64,000 nt of DNA from Bacteroidales bacterium (GTDB lineage: Bacteria > Bacteroidota > Bacteroidia > Bacteroidales > UBA3824). The stretch covers positions 121,728 to 185,727 of the forward strand of contig JAFPZK010000068.1 of the NCBI GenBank assembly GCA_017417315.1. The letters run 5' to 3'. Under the pieces are notes generated by a model. The model saw only the letters and a list, made by a program, of their open reading frames with translations. It was not told where the DNA came from and searched no databases. The position numbers and the translations under genes were made by a program. Below, in pieces: positions 6,918 through 15,563 of the stretch (position 1 is its first letter; every line of letters starts with the position of its first letter).

Positions 6918-9900
6918 GTCAGAGAGCATATTCCATTAGAACAAGGATTAAGACTTTTAGAAATGAGAGCGTTTGACAATTGTGAATCCTGTCAGAGAGC
7001 ATATTCCATTAGAACAAGGATTAAGACATACATATTATCTGGATATCTAAACAATTTATCAATGTCAGAGAGCATATTCCATTAGAACAAGGATTAAGAC
7101 ACTTTTGAGTTTTTCATAAACGGTTTGCTGTTTTGTCAGAGAGCATATTCCATTAGAACAAGGATTAAGACTATAATAACATTCGTCGAATGAGAAGTCT
7201 GTGTGATGTCAGAGAGCATATTCCATTAGAACAAGGATTAAGACTATTCTGTCCCGGTATAAAACCCACAATGTGGTAAGTCAGAGAGCATATTCCATTA
7301 GAACAAGGATTAAGACCAAATCAATTATCGCATAACGCGATCCTATTTTAAAGTCAGAGAGCATATTCCATTAGAACAAGGATTAAGACTAGCAGCCGTA
7401 GGAACCGTCGTGGATGCGGGCGGTGCCGTCAGAGAGCATATTCCATTAGAACAAGGATTAAGACCAGTTTCCTTTGTGCCGAAGAAACGCTTTACGGCGT
7501 CAGAGAGCATATTCCATTAGAACAAGGATTAAGACATAATCGCATAGCGCGAACCGATTTTGAAAGGACGTCAGAGAGCATATTCCATTAGAACAAGGAT
7601 TAAGACAATTTTCATCTGGGGTGTAATAATCAAGTTCAGTAGGGTCAGAGAGCATATTCCATTAGAACAAGGATTAAGACGCAGTTCCCTTCGTTCTGAA
7701 GAATTTCTTCACAGATTGTCAGAGAGCATATTCCATTAGAACAAGGATTAAGACCGTTCTGAAGAATTTCTTCACAGATTTCAAGGTTGCGTGTCAGAGA
7801 GCATATTCCATTAGAACAAGGATTAAGACCTTTCGACGTAAATCGCATTCTGCGGCGCGATTTTGGTCAGAGAGCATATTCCATTAGAACAAGGATTAAG
7901 ACATTAGATTAAAAACTTCAACGAGGTTGTTTTCATTGTCAGAGAGCATATTCCATTAGAACAAGGATTAAGACTTAAATCCAACGTTCCAGAAAACTCG
8001 ATAACCGGAGTCAGAGAGCATATTCCATTAGAACAAGGATTAAGACTAAATAATTTTATTCACCCGATTTTGATGTACCGTCAGAGAGCATATTCCATTA
8101 GAACAAGGATTAAGACTTGAGAAGGTCGATTTCATCACAGGATTGGAACACGGGTCAGAGAGCATATTCCATTAGAACAAGGATTAAGACTTCTGTACGA
8201 TGAATCGTAAGAGTAGAATGCATGGGTCAGAGAGCATATTCCATTAGAACAAGGATTAAGACGAAATTTGATGTCCGCAAATGATGCTTGTGCTTTGAGT
8301 CAGAGAGCATATTCCATTAGAACAAGGATTAAGACATTTGAAAGTACCTTCGATTTGACATACGAATGATGTCAGAGAGCATATTCCATTAGAACAAGGA
8401 TTAAGACTGTTAGCAGGAGGCGCGATGAGTATCTGAACACGGTTTGTCAGAGAGCATATTCCATTAGAACAAGGATTAAGACCGCTCAAAGCGTATTTGA
8501 CGGTATTCTTTGACATGTCAGAGAGCATATTCCATTAGAACAAGGATTAAGACAATTACCGTCGTCATCTTTGCGAAATTTGATGTGTCAGAGAGCATAT
8601 TCCATTAGAACAAGGATTAAGACTTGCCTCTTTGTCGCCACCTTTGTAGTCTCCTGCGGTCAGAGAGCATATTCCATTAGAACAAGGATTAAGACTACAT
8701 CTGGTTTTTGGTCAGTTAAATAACCGTTCCGTCAGAGAGCATATTCCATTAGAACAAGGATTAAGACGCGCACCGTTAGCGTGTTTGTCGCAATTCAGCC
8801 GTGTCAGAGAGCATATTCCATTAGAACAAGGATTAAGACTGTATAACTCATATTATTAGATTTTAAATTACGATTGTCAGAGAGCATATTCCATTAGAAC
8901 AAGGATTAAGACCACCCCCCTTTTTAATTAATATTAATATTTTCGTTTGTCAGAGAGCATATTCCATTAGAACAAGGATTAAGACCTACCATTTTTCACC
9001 CTTCTGTATTCAATAGAGTCAGAGAGCATATTCCATTAGAACAAGGATTAAGACTATATCCTTTTTGGGATTAATCAGGCTGATGTGGTAGTCAGAGAGC
9101 ATATTCCATTAGAACAAGGATTAAGACTCGGTCGGGAACTTGATGTAGTTCGTCTCAGCACCGAAGTCAGAGAGCATATTCCATTAGAACAAGGATTAAG
9201 ACCGCATTCACCGAGTGAATACTTCTCGGCGTTTTTGGTCAGAGAGCATATTCCATTAGAACAAGGATTAAGACAAAGAACTTTAAGGGCGGCATTTTGC
9301 GGGGTTTTACCGTCAGAGAGCATATTCCATTAGAACAAGGATTAAGACTTTTTGTTCAATTGACGGTGCTACTGAGTTTGTTACTGTCAGAGAGCATATT
9401 CCATTAGAACAAGGATTAAGACCATAATCTTGTGCGGTCATTTGACCTCTTTTTTCAGTCAGAGAGCATATTCCATTAGAACAAGGATTAAGACATTATT
9501 TTTATGATATATACAATCTTTACAAGTCAGTCAGAGAGCATATTCCATTAGAACAAGGATTAAGACGCGATAATTGTTGATTTCCGTTTTTCATTGCAAA
9601 TGTCAGAGAGCATATTCCATTAGAACAAGGATTAAGACTTCCACCACTTGTACCAAGTCCGATAGAAACTAACTCTGTCAGAGAGCATATTCCATTAGAA
9701 CAAGGATTAAGACTTGTATTTCTCAAAATCCTTAATCATAGATATAGGAGTCAGAGAGCATATTCCATTAGAACAAGGATTAAGACTTATCACAAAAGTA
9801 CGTATTAGACCAAATAATTAATAGTCAGAGAGCATATTCCATTAGAACAAGGATTAAGACTATTCTGCATTTTCATAATATTATTAAATTTTTAAGGTCA

Positions 9901-10882
9901 GAGAGCATATTCCATTAGAACAAGGATTAAGACTTAATATCTTGGATTGATATCTATACTTATCATACAGTCAGAGAGCATATTCCATTAGAACAAGGAT
10001 TAAGACACTTTATACTCCCGATTGTAATCATCAAAACGTTTGGTCAGAGAGCATATTCCATTAGAACAAGGATTAAGACGATTAATATTGATTACGTGGG
10101 TGGCGTTCTTGTCGATGTCAGAGAGCATATTCCATTAGAACAAGGATTAAGACCTACCAAATTTACGACTTCCGTTTCTGTCCACTTGTTGTCAGAGAGC
10201 ATATTCCATTAGAACAAGGATTAAGACCCCTTAACTCAGGGCTCCACTGTTTTTCCTTAAAGTCAGAGAGCATATTCCATTAGAACAAGGATTAAGACCT
10301 TTTCCAAGTAAGGTTTTACTGCCGTCAATATTTGGGGTCAGAGAGCATATTCCATTAGAACAAGGATTAAGACCGTGTGCAAACGAGTTTTTCCGATAAT
10401 AAGTCATCAAAGTCAGAGAGCATATTCCATTAGAACAAGGATTAAGACGGCGGAAAGCTCCTTGATGATATTCTTGTGAGTCTGTCAGAGAGCATATTCC
10501 ATTAGAACAAGGATTAAGACCATCAGGCCTGAAGTAAACATCAGGCTTTACTAATGTCAGAGAGCATATTCCATTAGAACAAGGATTAAGACTTCTTTGA
10601 GACAAGAGTCTTCACAACTTCCTTGAAGTGTCAGAGAGCATATTCCATTAGAACAAGGATTAAGACGGAATGCGCAGCCGCCGATGATAACGATTGATCC
10701 GATGTCAGAGAGCATATTCCATTAGAACAAGGATTAAGACTTCTTATTTCTTCAGCTTCTGCCCTGAGCTTTTCAGTCAGAGAGCATATTCCATTAGAAC
10801 AAGGATTAAGACTGCATGAGTTTAATTAAATGTTGTCGAAATCAAGTCAGAGAGCATATTCCATTAGAACAAGGATTAAGAC
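6918..10882 (+). CRISPR. CRISPR array 1: 55 repeats, 54 spacers
   Basis: The 37-bp repeat runs GTCAGAGAGC...GGATTAAGAC. I counted 55 copies from 6918-6954 to 10846-10882, all apparently identical, with spacers of 32-38 bp. The 3' eight bases ATTAAGAC would form the crRNA 5' handle if transcription runs left to right from the leader at 6571-6917. Spacers 11 and 12 overlap by 26 nt, spacers 6 and 9 are homologous, and spacers 19 and 23 share 12 nt. Many spacers have an open frame on their reverse complement, as expected if crRNAs are antisense to phage transcripts. Frames through the array (LNPCSNGICSLT, VREHIPLEQGLR) are not genes. Confidence 0.99.
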
Positions 10883-10885
10883 AAA

Positions 10886-10909
10886 ACCGCCGGATATTCA
10901 CCCGGCGGT
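10886..10909. terminator. Hairpin at the trailer end of array 1
   Basis: ACCGCCGG-N8-CCGGCGGT begins four bases after the last repeat. It lies between the array and the leftward phage-like gene, so it could end both transcripts. There is no strong T-run on the plus strand. Confidence 0.5.
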
Positions 10910-10948
10910 AAACAAAAATAATATATCAATTATGAAACAAATAAGTAC

Positions 10949-12367
10949 TTACCACATTCTACCACCATAAGCATATCCTTGTACCATTTCAGGTTGAATA
11001 CCTTCATTTTGTGGCGTCATAGGTGCGCCTTGTTGCTGCATCATGTCAGGCGAAATACCTTCATTCGGCGGCATATTAGCACCTTGAATCATGTCAGGCA
11101 AAATTCCTTCATTTGGTGGCATTTCTTGTTGCATTTCTTCGCCTTGTTTTTGCATTTCTTGGTCTTGGAATATAACTTCTTGAATTTCTTGAAATTCTTC
11201 ATCTCCGATTTGTCCTTGTTCGTACAATGCTTCTATTTGTTGCATTGCTTGTGCCGGTGATGTACCTTCGGGAAGTCCGAGTTGCTGACAAAGTTCTGGT
11301 GTAAGTTGTGTTCTGTCGGAGAAAACTTTATCACCCACAGATACTTCACCCTCTTCCACCATATTTTGACTGCCGTCTTGATTCATTCCATATGGTACAC
11401 CGCCTTGCGGATTTTCTTCATGCGAACCACCTGCACCTACCATGTTGTAATCTTCTTGTGAACCAAGCGGAATATCACCCATAGCACCACCAACAGCATA
11501 AAGACGGTTAGTTTGACCACCAAAATCATGTCTTAGTAGTTTTTGTGTTTTTTCAGGTAAATTTGAAATAAATTTACTTGCGTTTTTCCTTACATCATGA
11601 TTAGTATATTTGACAAGTGCTAATCTATCAGCATTAGGTACATCTTCCCATTTAAATCCAGCATCCTTCCAATCTTGTTTTGAATGAGCAAGATTGAACC
11701 ATGAAACTTTTGGTGCAAATGCTCCACGTGCATTAGCCTTATCACGTGCTGACATATAATCTTTGATTTTTATTGGTCCGTAGTTAGCATATTCACCTTT
11801 TACTAACCAATGCTCCGGCGGCAAATTGACATATCCTTTTTCGTCAACTTTGTTATTTATTAAAAATTGATAATCTTCGTTACTTGCAACAGGGTATCTT
11901 TCTCCTGAATCATTTGTAGTATATAACGGTAATCCATTATAATATTGAAAATATGGTTCAAGTCCATAATCAGAAGAATCTACATCAAAGAAATAATTAT
12001 TACCACTTTTACGCATGGCAATATTTCCATATTTAGGATGTTTATACCAATATAAATTACTATGAGAATCTCCTTCTATTAATGGCGTTATTTTAGATTC
12101 AAATTTTTTAGGGTCATCAATTAGTTCATTCATAATTTCTGAACGTGCAGAACTAATTTTTTTTAAACGTTCTTGATGGTTTTTTGGTAGATTACTATTT
12201 ATAGTAAGAGTATAGTCGTCATTTATATGATATGGTTTATTGTCAGTAAACTCATCAACATTTTGGTCTGATTGCTGTTTTTTGGGTTTTTTATCATCAG
12301 TTTTTCCTCCGTCTGCGTAGTATTTTTTGCCGTTAACTACTACATAATCGTTTTTATTTAAATTCAT
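10949..12367 (-). CDS. Phage structural-type protein resembling crAss-like phage proteins
   Basis: This 472-aa protein has no signal peptide. Its middle part reads YAVGGAMG, then NMVGAGGSHEENPQGGVPYG, then NMVEEGEVSVGDKVFSDR. I recall this GAGG(S/T)HEENPxGG...NLVEEGEV...VFSxR block from structural proteins of crAss-like and other Bacteroidetes phages. The C-terminus carries three near-repeats of PNEGIxPDM (about residues 410-465) after a Q/E-rich stretch (QEMQKQGEEMQQEM) and ends YAYGGRMW. It sits between two CRISPR arrays that share one repeat, next to small phage-like genes. It is probably a captured phage gene or prophage remnant. Its exact role in a virion is unknown, and it could be truncated. 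Confidence 0.6.
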   Translation of the reverse strand: MNLNKNDYVVVNGKKYYADGGKTDDKKPKKQQSDQNVDEFTDNKPYHINDDYTLTINSNLPKNHQERLKKISSARSEIMNELIDDPKKFESKITPLIEGDSHSNLYWYKHPKYGNIAMRKSGNNYFFDVDSSDYGLEPYFQYYNGLPLYTTNDSGERYPVASNEDYQFLINNKVDEKGYVNLPPEHWLVKGEYANYGPIKIKDYMSARDKANARGAFAPKVSWFNLAHSKQDWKDAGFKWEDVPNADRLALVKYTNHDVRKNASKFISNLPEKTQKLLRHDFGGQTNRLYAVGGAMGDIPLGSQEDYNMVGAGGSHEENPQGGVPYGMNQDGSQNMVEEGEVSVGDKVFSDRTQLTPELCQQLGLPEGTSPAQAMQQIEALYEQGQIGDEEFQEIQEVIFQDQEMQKQGEEMQQEMPPNEGILPDMIQGANMPPNEGISPDMMQQQGAPMTPQNEGIQPEMVQGYAYGGRMW

Positions 12368-12397
12368 TTTTGAAAAAATTTTAAGTTATTAACTTTG

Positions 12398-12405
12398 CAA
12401 AAATA
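12398..12405 (-). promoter_or_regulatory. Possible -7 box of the phage-like gene
   Basis: TATTTTTG on the minus strand, 31 bp upstream of the start at 12367, fits TAnnTTTG. No clear TTG is seen at the -33 position. Confidence 0.4.
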
Positions 12406-12517
12406 TTAATTGAAAATGTTAATAATAAGTACCTTACAAAAATTATAAGTTAATTCGCAATCTTTTTTAATGTTTTCATAATTTTAAGCGACATATTTTT
12501 ATTCTTATTTTCTAACT

Positions 12518-12598
12518 ATTCACTCAATCCAAATTTGGATAGAGTGAATTTCTTGTCTTTTCATAAATATATTCAACCAATCCAAATTTGGATTGGTT
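12518..12598. repeat. Pair of long palindromes sharing a 14-bp core
   Basis: 12518-12549 is a 32-bp near-perfect palindrome (arms ATTCACTC and GAGTGAAT) and 12575-12598 a perfect 24-bp palindrome (arms AACC and GGTT). Both are centred on ATCCAAATTTGGAT. They lie in the 333-bp gene-free stretch 12368-12700. They look like paired binding sites for a dimeric regulator or a replication/partition protein. The rest of the stretch shows only AT-rich sequence and the terminator at 12659. Confidence 0.65.
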
Positions 12599-12658
12599 AG
12601 TTTCTATCCGTGCAACTTCCATTTTGCGAATATCACGTTTTGGAGTTATTTATTTTTA

Positions 12659-12694
12659 AAAAAGCCGTCAAGGAAAGTTCCAAGACGGCTTTTT
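12659..12694 (-). terminator. Rho-independent terminator behind the 170-aa secreted protein gene
   Basis: The stem AAAAAGCCGTC / GACGGCTTTTT with a 14-nt loop lies 7 bp past the stop at 12701, with a T-run on the minus strand. Confidence 0.8.
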
Positions 12695-12700
12695 AACCTA

Positions 12701-13213
12701 CTAAGGTTCAAATCTTAAATCTATATTTAATTTTTTTCCCAACATTTTCATATAACAAATATCTTTATCTCTTAAATCTTTGCACTGTTGTTTTGTGCCG
12801 TATACCAATAGTTTATGTTTTGGTACATGTAAATTTGGCGATACCCATTTACCCCAACTATAAGTTAATGGATATTTATAATATGATTCTGTACTATCTA
12901 TTGGCAAGTATAGTGAATAACAAAAATCGCAATCTATTTTTACTTCTTCAAGTCTGCCTGTACTATATAATTGGTCAGGTGTTAGTTCGCCTATTAAAGC
13001 ATAGTATGGTTCTGTGTGAATATATATAGGATATAATTTTGACAAAGAATCGGCTTTTTTCATATCATATTCTACCATCATTTTTATATAAATAAAATGA
13101 GGGTTATTGGGATTATTAAATTCGTCGCTTCTCCCATTTAAATATATACTTTGTCCATTGCAGTTTACGCATACAGATACAATTATTGCTATTAATGTTA
13201 TTAATTTTTTCAT
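12701..13213 (-). CDS. Exported protein of unknown function, 170 aa
   Basis: I do not recognise a family. The first 20 residues (MKKLITLIAIIVSVCVNCNG) form a signal peptide, with a possible lipobox cysteine at about residue 18. The mature part is rich in Tyr and Asp and has four cysteines (two in IDCDFCYSL, others in QQCKDL and DICYMK) that could pair in the periplasm. It has its own terminator. It lies in the island between the two arrays, where the neighbours look phage-derived or toxin-antitoxin-like, so it may be accessory. Confidence 0.65.
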   Translation of the reverse strand: MKKLITLIAIIVSVCVNCNGQSIYLNGRSDEFNNPNNPHFIYIKMMVEYDMKKADSLSKLYPIYIHTEPYYALIGELTPDQLYSTGRLEEVKIDCDFCYSLYLPIDSTESYYKYPLTYSWGKWVSPNLHVPKHKLLVYGTKQQCKDLRDKDICYMKMLGKKLNIDLRFEP

Positions 13214-13314
13214 GGTTATTGAATTTTTAAATTGTTAATGATTTTGTTATTAGTGTTAGAAAACATCAAAAGGTTACAAAAAATGCAAACTTTAGATGCG
13301 GTGAGTGGGTGAAC

Positions 13315-13821
13315 TTAATCCTTTATTGGATTGAGTTCGTGGTATGGGTCGAAAAAGACTGGATAGATAGTTCCAAACAAGCCAAGAATAAAGTATATTC
13401 TTGGTGAACGGACTTTAGTTTTTCTATCAGCTTTGTCCTTTGACGTATAAAGCGCAAAGTGAAAAAACATTGCACTATTTTCAGAGATTTGTTTCTTGCC
13501 AAGTACCTTTTTAAACTCTTTCAACAAATTTCCTTGTAGTGTTGACAACCGAAAGTGATGTTTTTGCTTAAACTCCGTATCATCCATTATTTCATTGATT
13601 GTCTTTGTTGAAAGAATTTTCATTGCCTGAAAGTATTCAAAAGAATCACGTTCAGAAAAAGATTGCGTGAAGTTGTAATTTGATTTGTCAAAATCAAGCA
13701 ACTTGTAGCAAACCACTATCGGATATTCCTGTGAATCTTTTAAGTTTTCTGGCGACAGTTCTGTGCTGTACTCCATTTCGTCAGACGACAAGACATATTC
13801 TCCGTCAAGATATTCAGACAT
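13315..13821 (-). CDS. Putative toxin partner of the PanA (DUF4065) antitoxin
   Basis: This 168-aa soluble protein starts 8 bp before the end of the DUF4065 gene, so the two are translationally coupled. PanA antitoxins pair with many unrelated toxins encoded next door, and this is the only candidate. The C-terminal part (SAMFFHFALYTSKDK, PRIYFILGLFGTIYPVFFDPYHELNP) looks like a compact beta-rich domain with conserved aromatic and Asp/His residues. I do not recognise a known toxin family. The toxin role is inferred from gene order alone. Confidence 0.5.
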   Translation of the reverse strand: MSEYLDGEYVLSSDEMEYSTELSPENLKDSQEYPIVVCYKLLDFDKSNYNFTQSFSERDSFEYFQAMKILSTKTINEIMDDTEFKQKHHFRLSTLQGNLLKEFKKVLGKKQISENSAMFFHFALYTSKDKADRKTKVRSPRIYFILGLFGTIYPVFFDPYHELNPIKD

Positions 13822-14350
13822 TTCGTTTTGATTTTCGTTGAGAATCTCTGCGTGTTTTGTAATAACTGTACATTGTGTCCAATGACAATTCTTTTGTAGA
13901 ACGCTGGAATGGCAAAAGACCTTCTCGCTTTTCAGCCCAAGGTTTTTCGCAGTGAGTGTACGATATTAACTGTGCATCTTGCTTTGTGCCATAAAGGCTG
14001 ATTACCGAATTAAGACACTTGGTTTGTTCCTCAGAGAACGAAAGTTTGGCGTTTAGTTCATTTAGACCTTTCTCTATGTCAGAATAGCCGAAATCATCAG
14101 CTTCCATCGTGTCGGTGACGTATGCGCCATGCTTCTTGTATTCGCTGTATATCGTCGGATATACCGGTCCATTGACCCATGCCTGTGGCTTTTCGTCGAG
14201 CAATGTATTTTCACGCCCAAAGAAAACCATGTGCCACGCCTGACAGTAGTAGATTATCTTTTGCAGTTTCAAGTGGCTTACGCTCAACTCTTTGCTTAGC
14301 AACGACAATCCTACATACTTGGCAAAATCGGATATGTTGACAGTTTTCAT
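13814..14350 (-). CDS. panA: Panacea-domain (DUF4065) antitoxin
   Basis: This 178-aa protein has the DUF4065/GepA/SocA signature: LKLQKIIYYCQAWHMVFFG (about residues 27-45), WVNGPVYPTIYSEYKKHG, and a C-terminal SYTHCEKPWAEKREG. Such Panacea domains act as antitoxins in the PanAT systems and as phage-encoded modulators elsewhere. The promoter box TATATTTG is at 14381-14374. The following gene overlaps by 8 bp and is the probable toxin. The module lies between two CRISPR arrays with the same repeat, where an addiction pair could have helped the island persist. Confidence 0.8.
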   Translation of the reverse strand: MKTVNISDFAKYVGLSLLSKELSVSHLKLQKIIYYCQAWHMVFFGRENTLLDEKPQAWVNGPVYPTIYSEYKKHGAYVTDTMEADDFGYSDIEKGLNELNAKLSFSEEQTKCLNSVISLYGTKQDAQLISYTHCEKPWAEKREGLLPFQRSTKELSLDTMYSYYKTRRDSQRKSKRNV

Positions 14351-14373
14351 ATTGCTTTCGTTTTAATTCGTTG

Positions 14374-14381
14374 CAAATATA
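14374..14381 (-). promoter_or_regulatory. -7 box of the panA module
   Basis: TATATTTG on the minus strand lies 24 bp before the panA start. The -33 region has TTA instead of TTG. Confidence 0.5.
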
Positions 14382-14416
14382 ACTATTCTTACGGATAATG
14401 TAAGTTAATTTTTATT

Positions 14417-14461
14417 AAAAACGCACTCGGCTTGTTGTTATTGTGTGCCGAGCGCGTTTTT
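14417..14461 (-). terminator. Terminator behind the small phage-like operon
   Basis: AAAACGC-A-CTCGGC pairs with GCCGAG-C-GCGTTTT around a 15-nt loop with one mismatch. On the minus strand it ends in Ts, 13 bp past the stop at 14474. Confidence 0.7.
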
Positions 14462-14473
14462 TTAAGAGAGAGA

Positions 14474-14719
14474 TTAAAGTTTTTCAAACTTCTGTTCATC
14501 GAGATTAATTTTTAATATTAAATAATCTCTGATAAACTTTCGTAATTTCTGTTGAAAAATATCATCGTCTTCAAAATCTATATATTCTGAATTTTCTGTT
14601 TTAGAATTTAAAACTACGATAGTAATTTGGTCGCCAAAATTCATTTTTTCCAAGCATCTCTTTTTATATTCTATAGAGTTTTGGAGTTTGTTTGCTTTGT
14701 CTAATGTTTCTTTGTTCAT
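14474..14719 (-). CDS. Small hypothetical protein, 81 aa
   Basis: There is no recognisable domain. It is a charged, helical protein (MNKETLDKANKLQNSIEYKK, then FEDDDIFQQKLRKFIRDYL), predicted cytosolic. It is last in a tightly packed four-gene leftward operon (14474-15492) in which each gene overlaps the next by 4-14 bp, the packing usual for phage and mobile-element genes. Its start overlaps the stop of the preceding 41-aa frame by 4 bp. Confidence 0.55.
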   Translation of the reverse strand: MNKETLDKANKLQNSIEYKKRCLEKMNFGDQITIVVLNSKTENSEYIDFEDDDIFQQKLRKFIRDYLILKINLDEQKFEKL

Positions 14720-14841
14720 ATTCTTTCAATTATTTTGTAAATTTCGTCCATTGTCATATCTTCGATTGGTGTATCTTCGCACTGTGTATCTTGCTTTGAC
14801 GAATATTTCTCGGTAATCTCGTGCCTATTATTCGTCTCCAT
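14716..14841 (-). CDS. Very small hypothetical protein, 41 aa
   Basis: The frame METNNRHEITEKYSSKQDTQ to YKIIERI starts inside the end of the 119-aa gene (14-bp overlap, different frame) and ends on the start of the 81-aa gene. A longer reading to 14931 lies wholly inside the upstream gene and is less likely. It is acidic, with no known domain. Its place in the overlapping chain is the only support. Confidence 0.4.
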   Translation of the reverse strand: METNNRHEITEKYSSKQDTQCEDTPIEDMTMDEIYKIIERI

Positions 14842-15187
14842 TTTTAAGTTCGTTTCTAAATCTAATGAAAAACTCTTCAGGAAAACTCCACGTCGGCAGT
14901 TCTCCCTCGTTTCCGCCGTAACAATTCTCAATTTTGTCGAGATAATCGGTGGTGTTTTCGCGTAGCCACGTTACGGCTTTGTCGATAACGAAGTCAGCGA
15001 CTTCCAGCATATTATCAATTTCTCGGCAAGACTTTTTGCCTGGTTTAGTGATGCAAGTTCTACAAAAATTCGCATCACTGCTTTTGCAGTATAGGTCATC
15101 GCAGCCTATTAACTGCCTTGCCTTTTCTTCTATTGTCATAACCTTTTCCATCTTTTTATTTCGATTTCGTTTTCGTATGCTTGTCAT
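14828..15187 (-). CDS. Phage-like hypothetical protein with cysteine cluster, 119 aa
   Basis: After a basic N-terminus (MTSIRKRNRNKKMEKVM) there are five cysteines (CDDLYCKSSDANFCRTC, then KKSCRE), which may bind a metal. The segment DKAVTWLRENTTDYL recalls a phrase common in small proteins of Bacteroidetes phages (WLxENxxxYL). The start at 15187 overlaps the previous stop by ATGA. Met13 or Met17 are alternative starts. Function is unknown. Confidence 0.5.
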   Translation of the reverse strand: MTSIRKRNRNKKMEKVMTIEEKARQLIGCDDLYCKSSDANFCRTCITKPGKKSCREIDNMLEVADFVIDKAVTWLRENTTDYLDKIENCYGGNEGELPTWSFPEEFFIRFRNELKNGDE

Positions 15188-15492
15188 TTTTGCAGTTTAA
15201 ATTTACTACGTAATACGCTTATCATTCGTTTACTTTGTAACCCTTTCTTAGTAATTTTGCTTACTAATAAGAAGTAGCCACCCCATTCCTTAGAAAGTCC
15301 TTTGTAACAATACCGAACACCGTCAGTGTCCTGTATAATATCACCTTTTCTAATGTTGTTTGCAACTTCAAACTTCTCCTCTTTTAGAGAGTGAAGTTTA
15401 TCTTTTAGTTCACGTAATTCATTACTCAGAGTATTACTCCTCTCTTGAACATCAACTATTTCGGTTTCAATATCTCTTAGAGTTCTTTTCAT
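15184..15492 (-). CDS. Coiled-coil hypothetical protein, 102 aa
   Basis: Residues 5-50 (DIETEIVDVQERSNTLSNEL, ELKDKLHSLKEEKFEV) form a long coiled coil. A short beta-like domain follows (KGDIIQDTDGVRYCYKGLS, GGYFLLVSKIT) and the C-terminus is basic (RSKFKLQK). It is the first gene of the leftward phage-like operon. Upstream lies a small hairpin (GGCGG...CCGCC, about 15514-15532) and then array 2. Function is unknown. Confidence 0.5.
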   Translation of the reverse strand: MKRTLRDIETEIVDVQERSNTLSNELRELKDKLHSLKEEKFEVANNIRKGDIIQDTDGVRYCYKGLSKEWGGYFLLVSKITKKGLQSKRMISVLRSKFKLQK

Positions 15493-15563
15493 TGTTTTTA
15501 TTATATTTTTTATGGCGGTTGGTTAGACCGCCGTTACCTTTTACTAATGTTTAAAACGGTAAG

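Noticed and set aside
7645..10605. Open frames through the CRISPR array on both strands (LNPCSNGICSLT and VREHIPLEQGLR repeats)
   Set aside because: They are translations of the CRISPR repeat itself, with no start signals and random spacer peptides between; such peptides are a known source of false hypothetical proteins.
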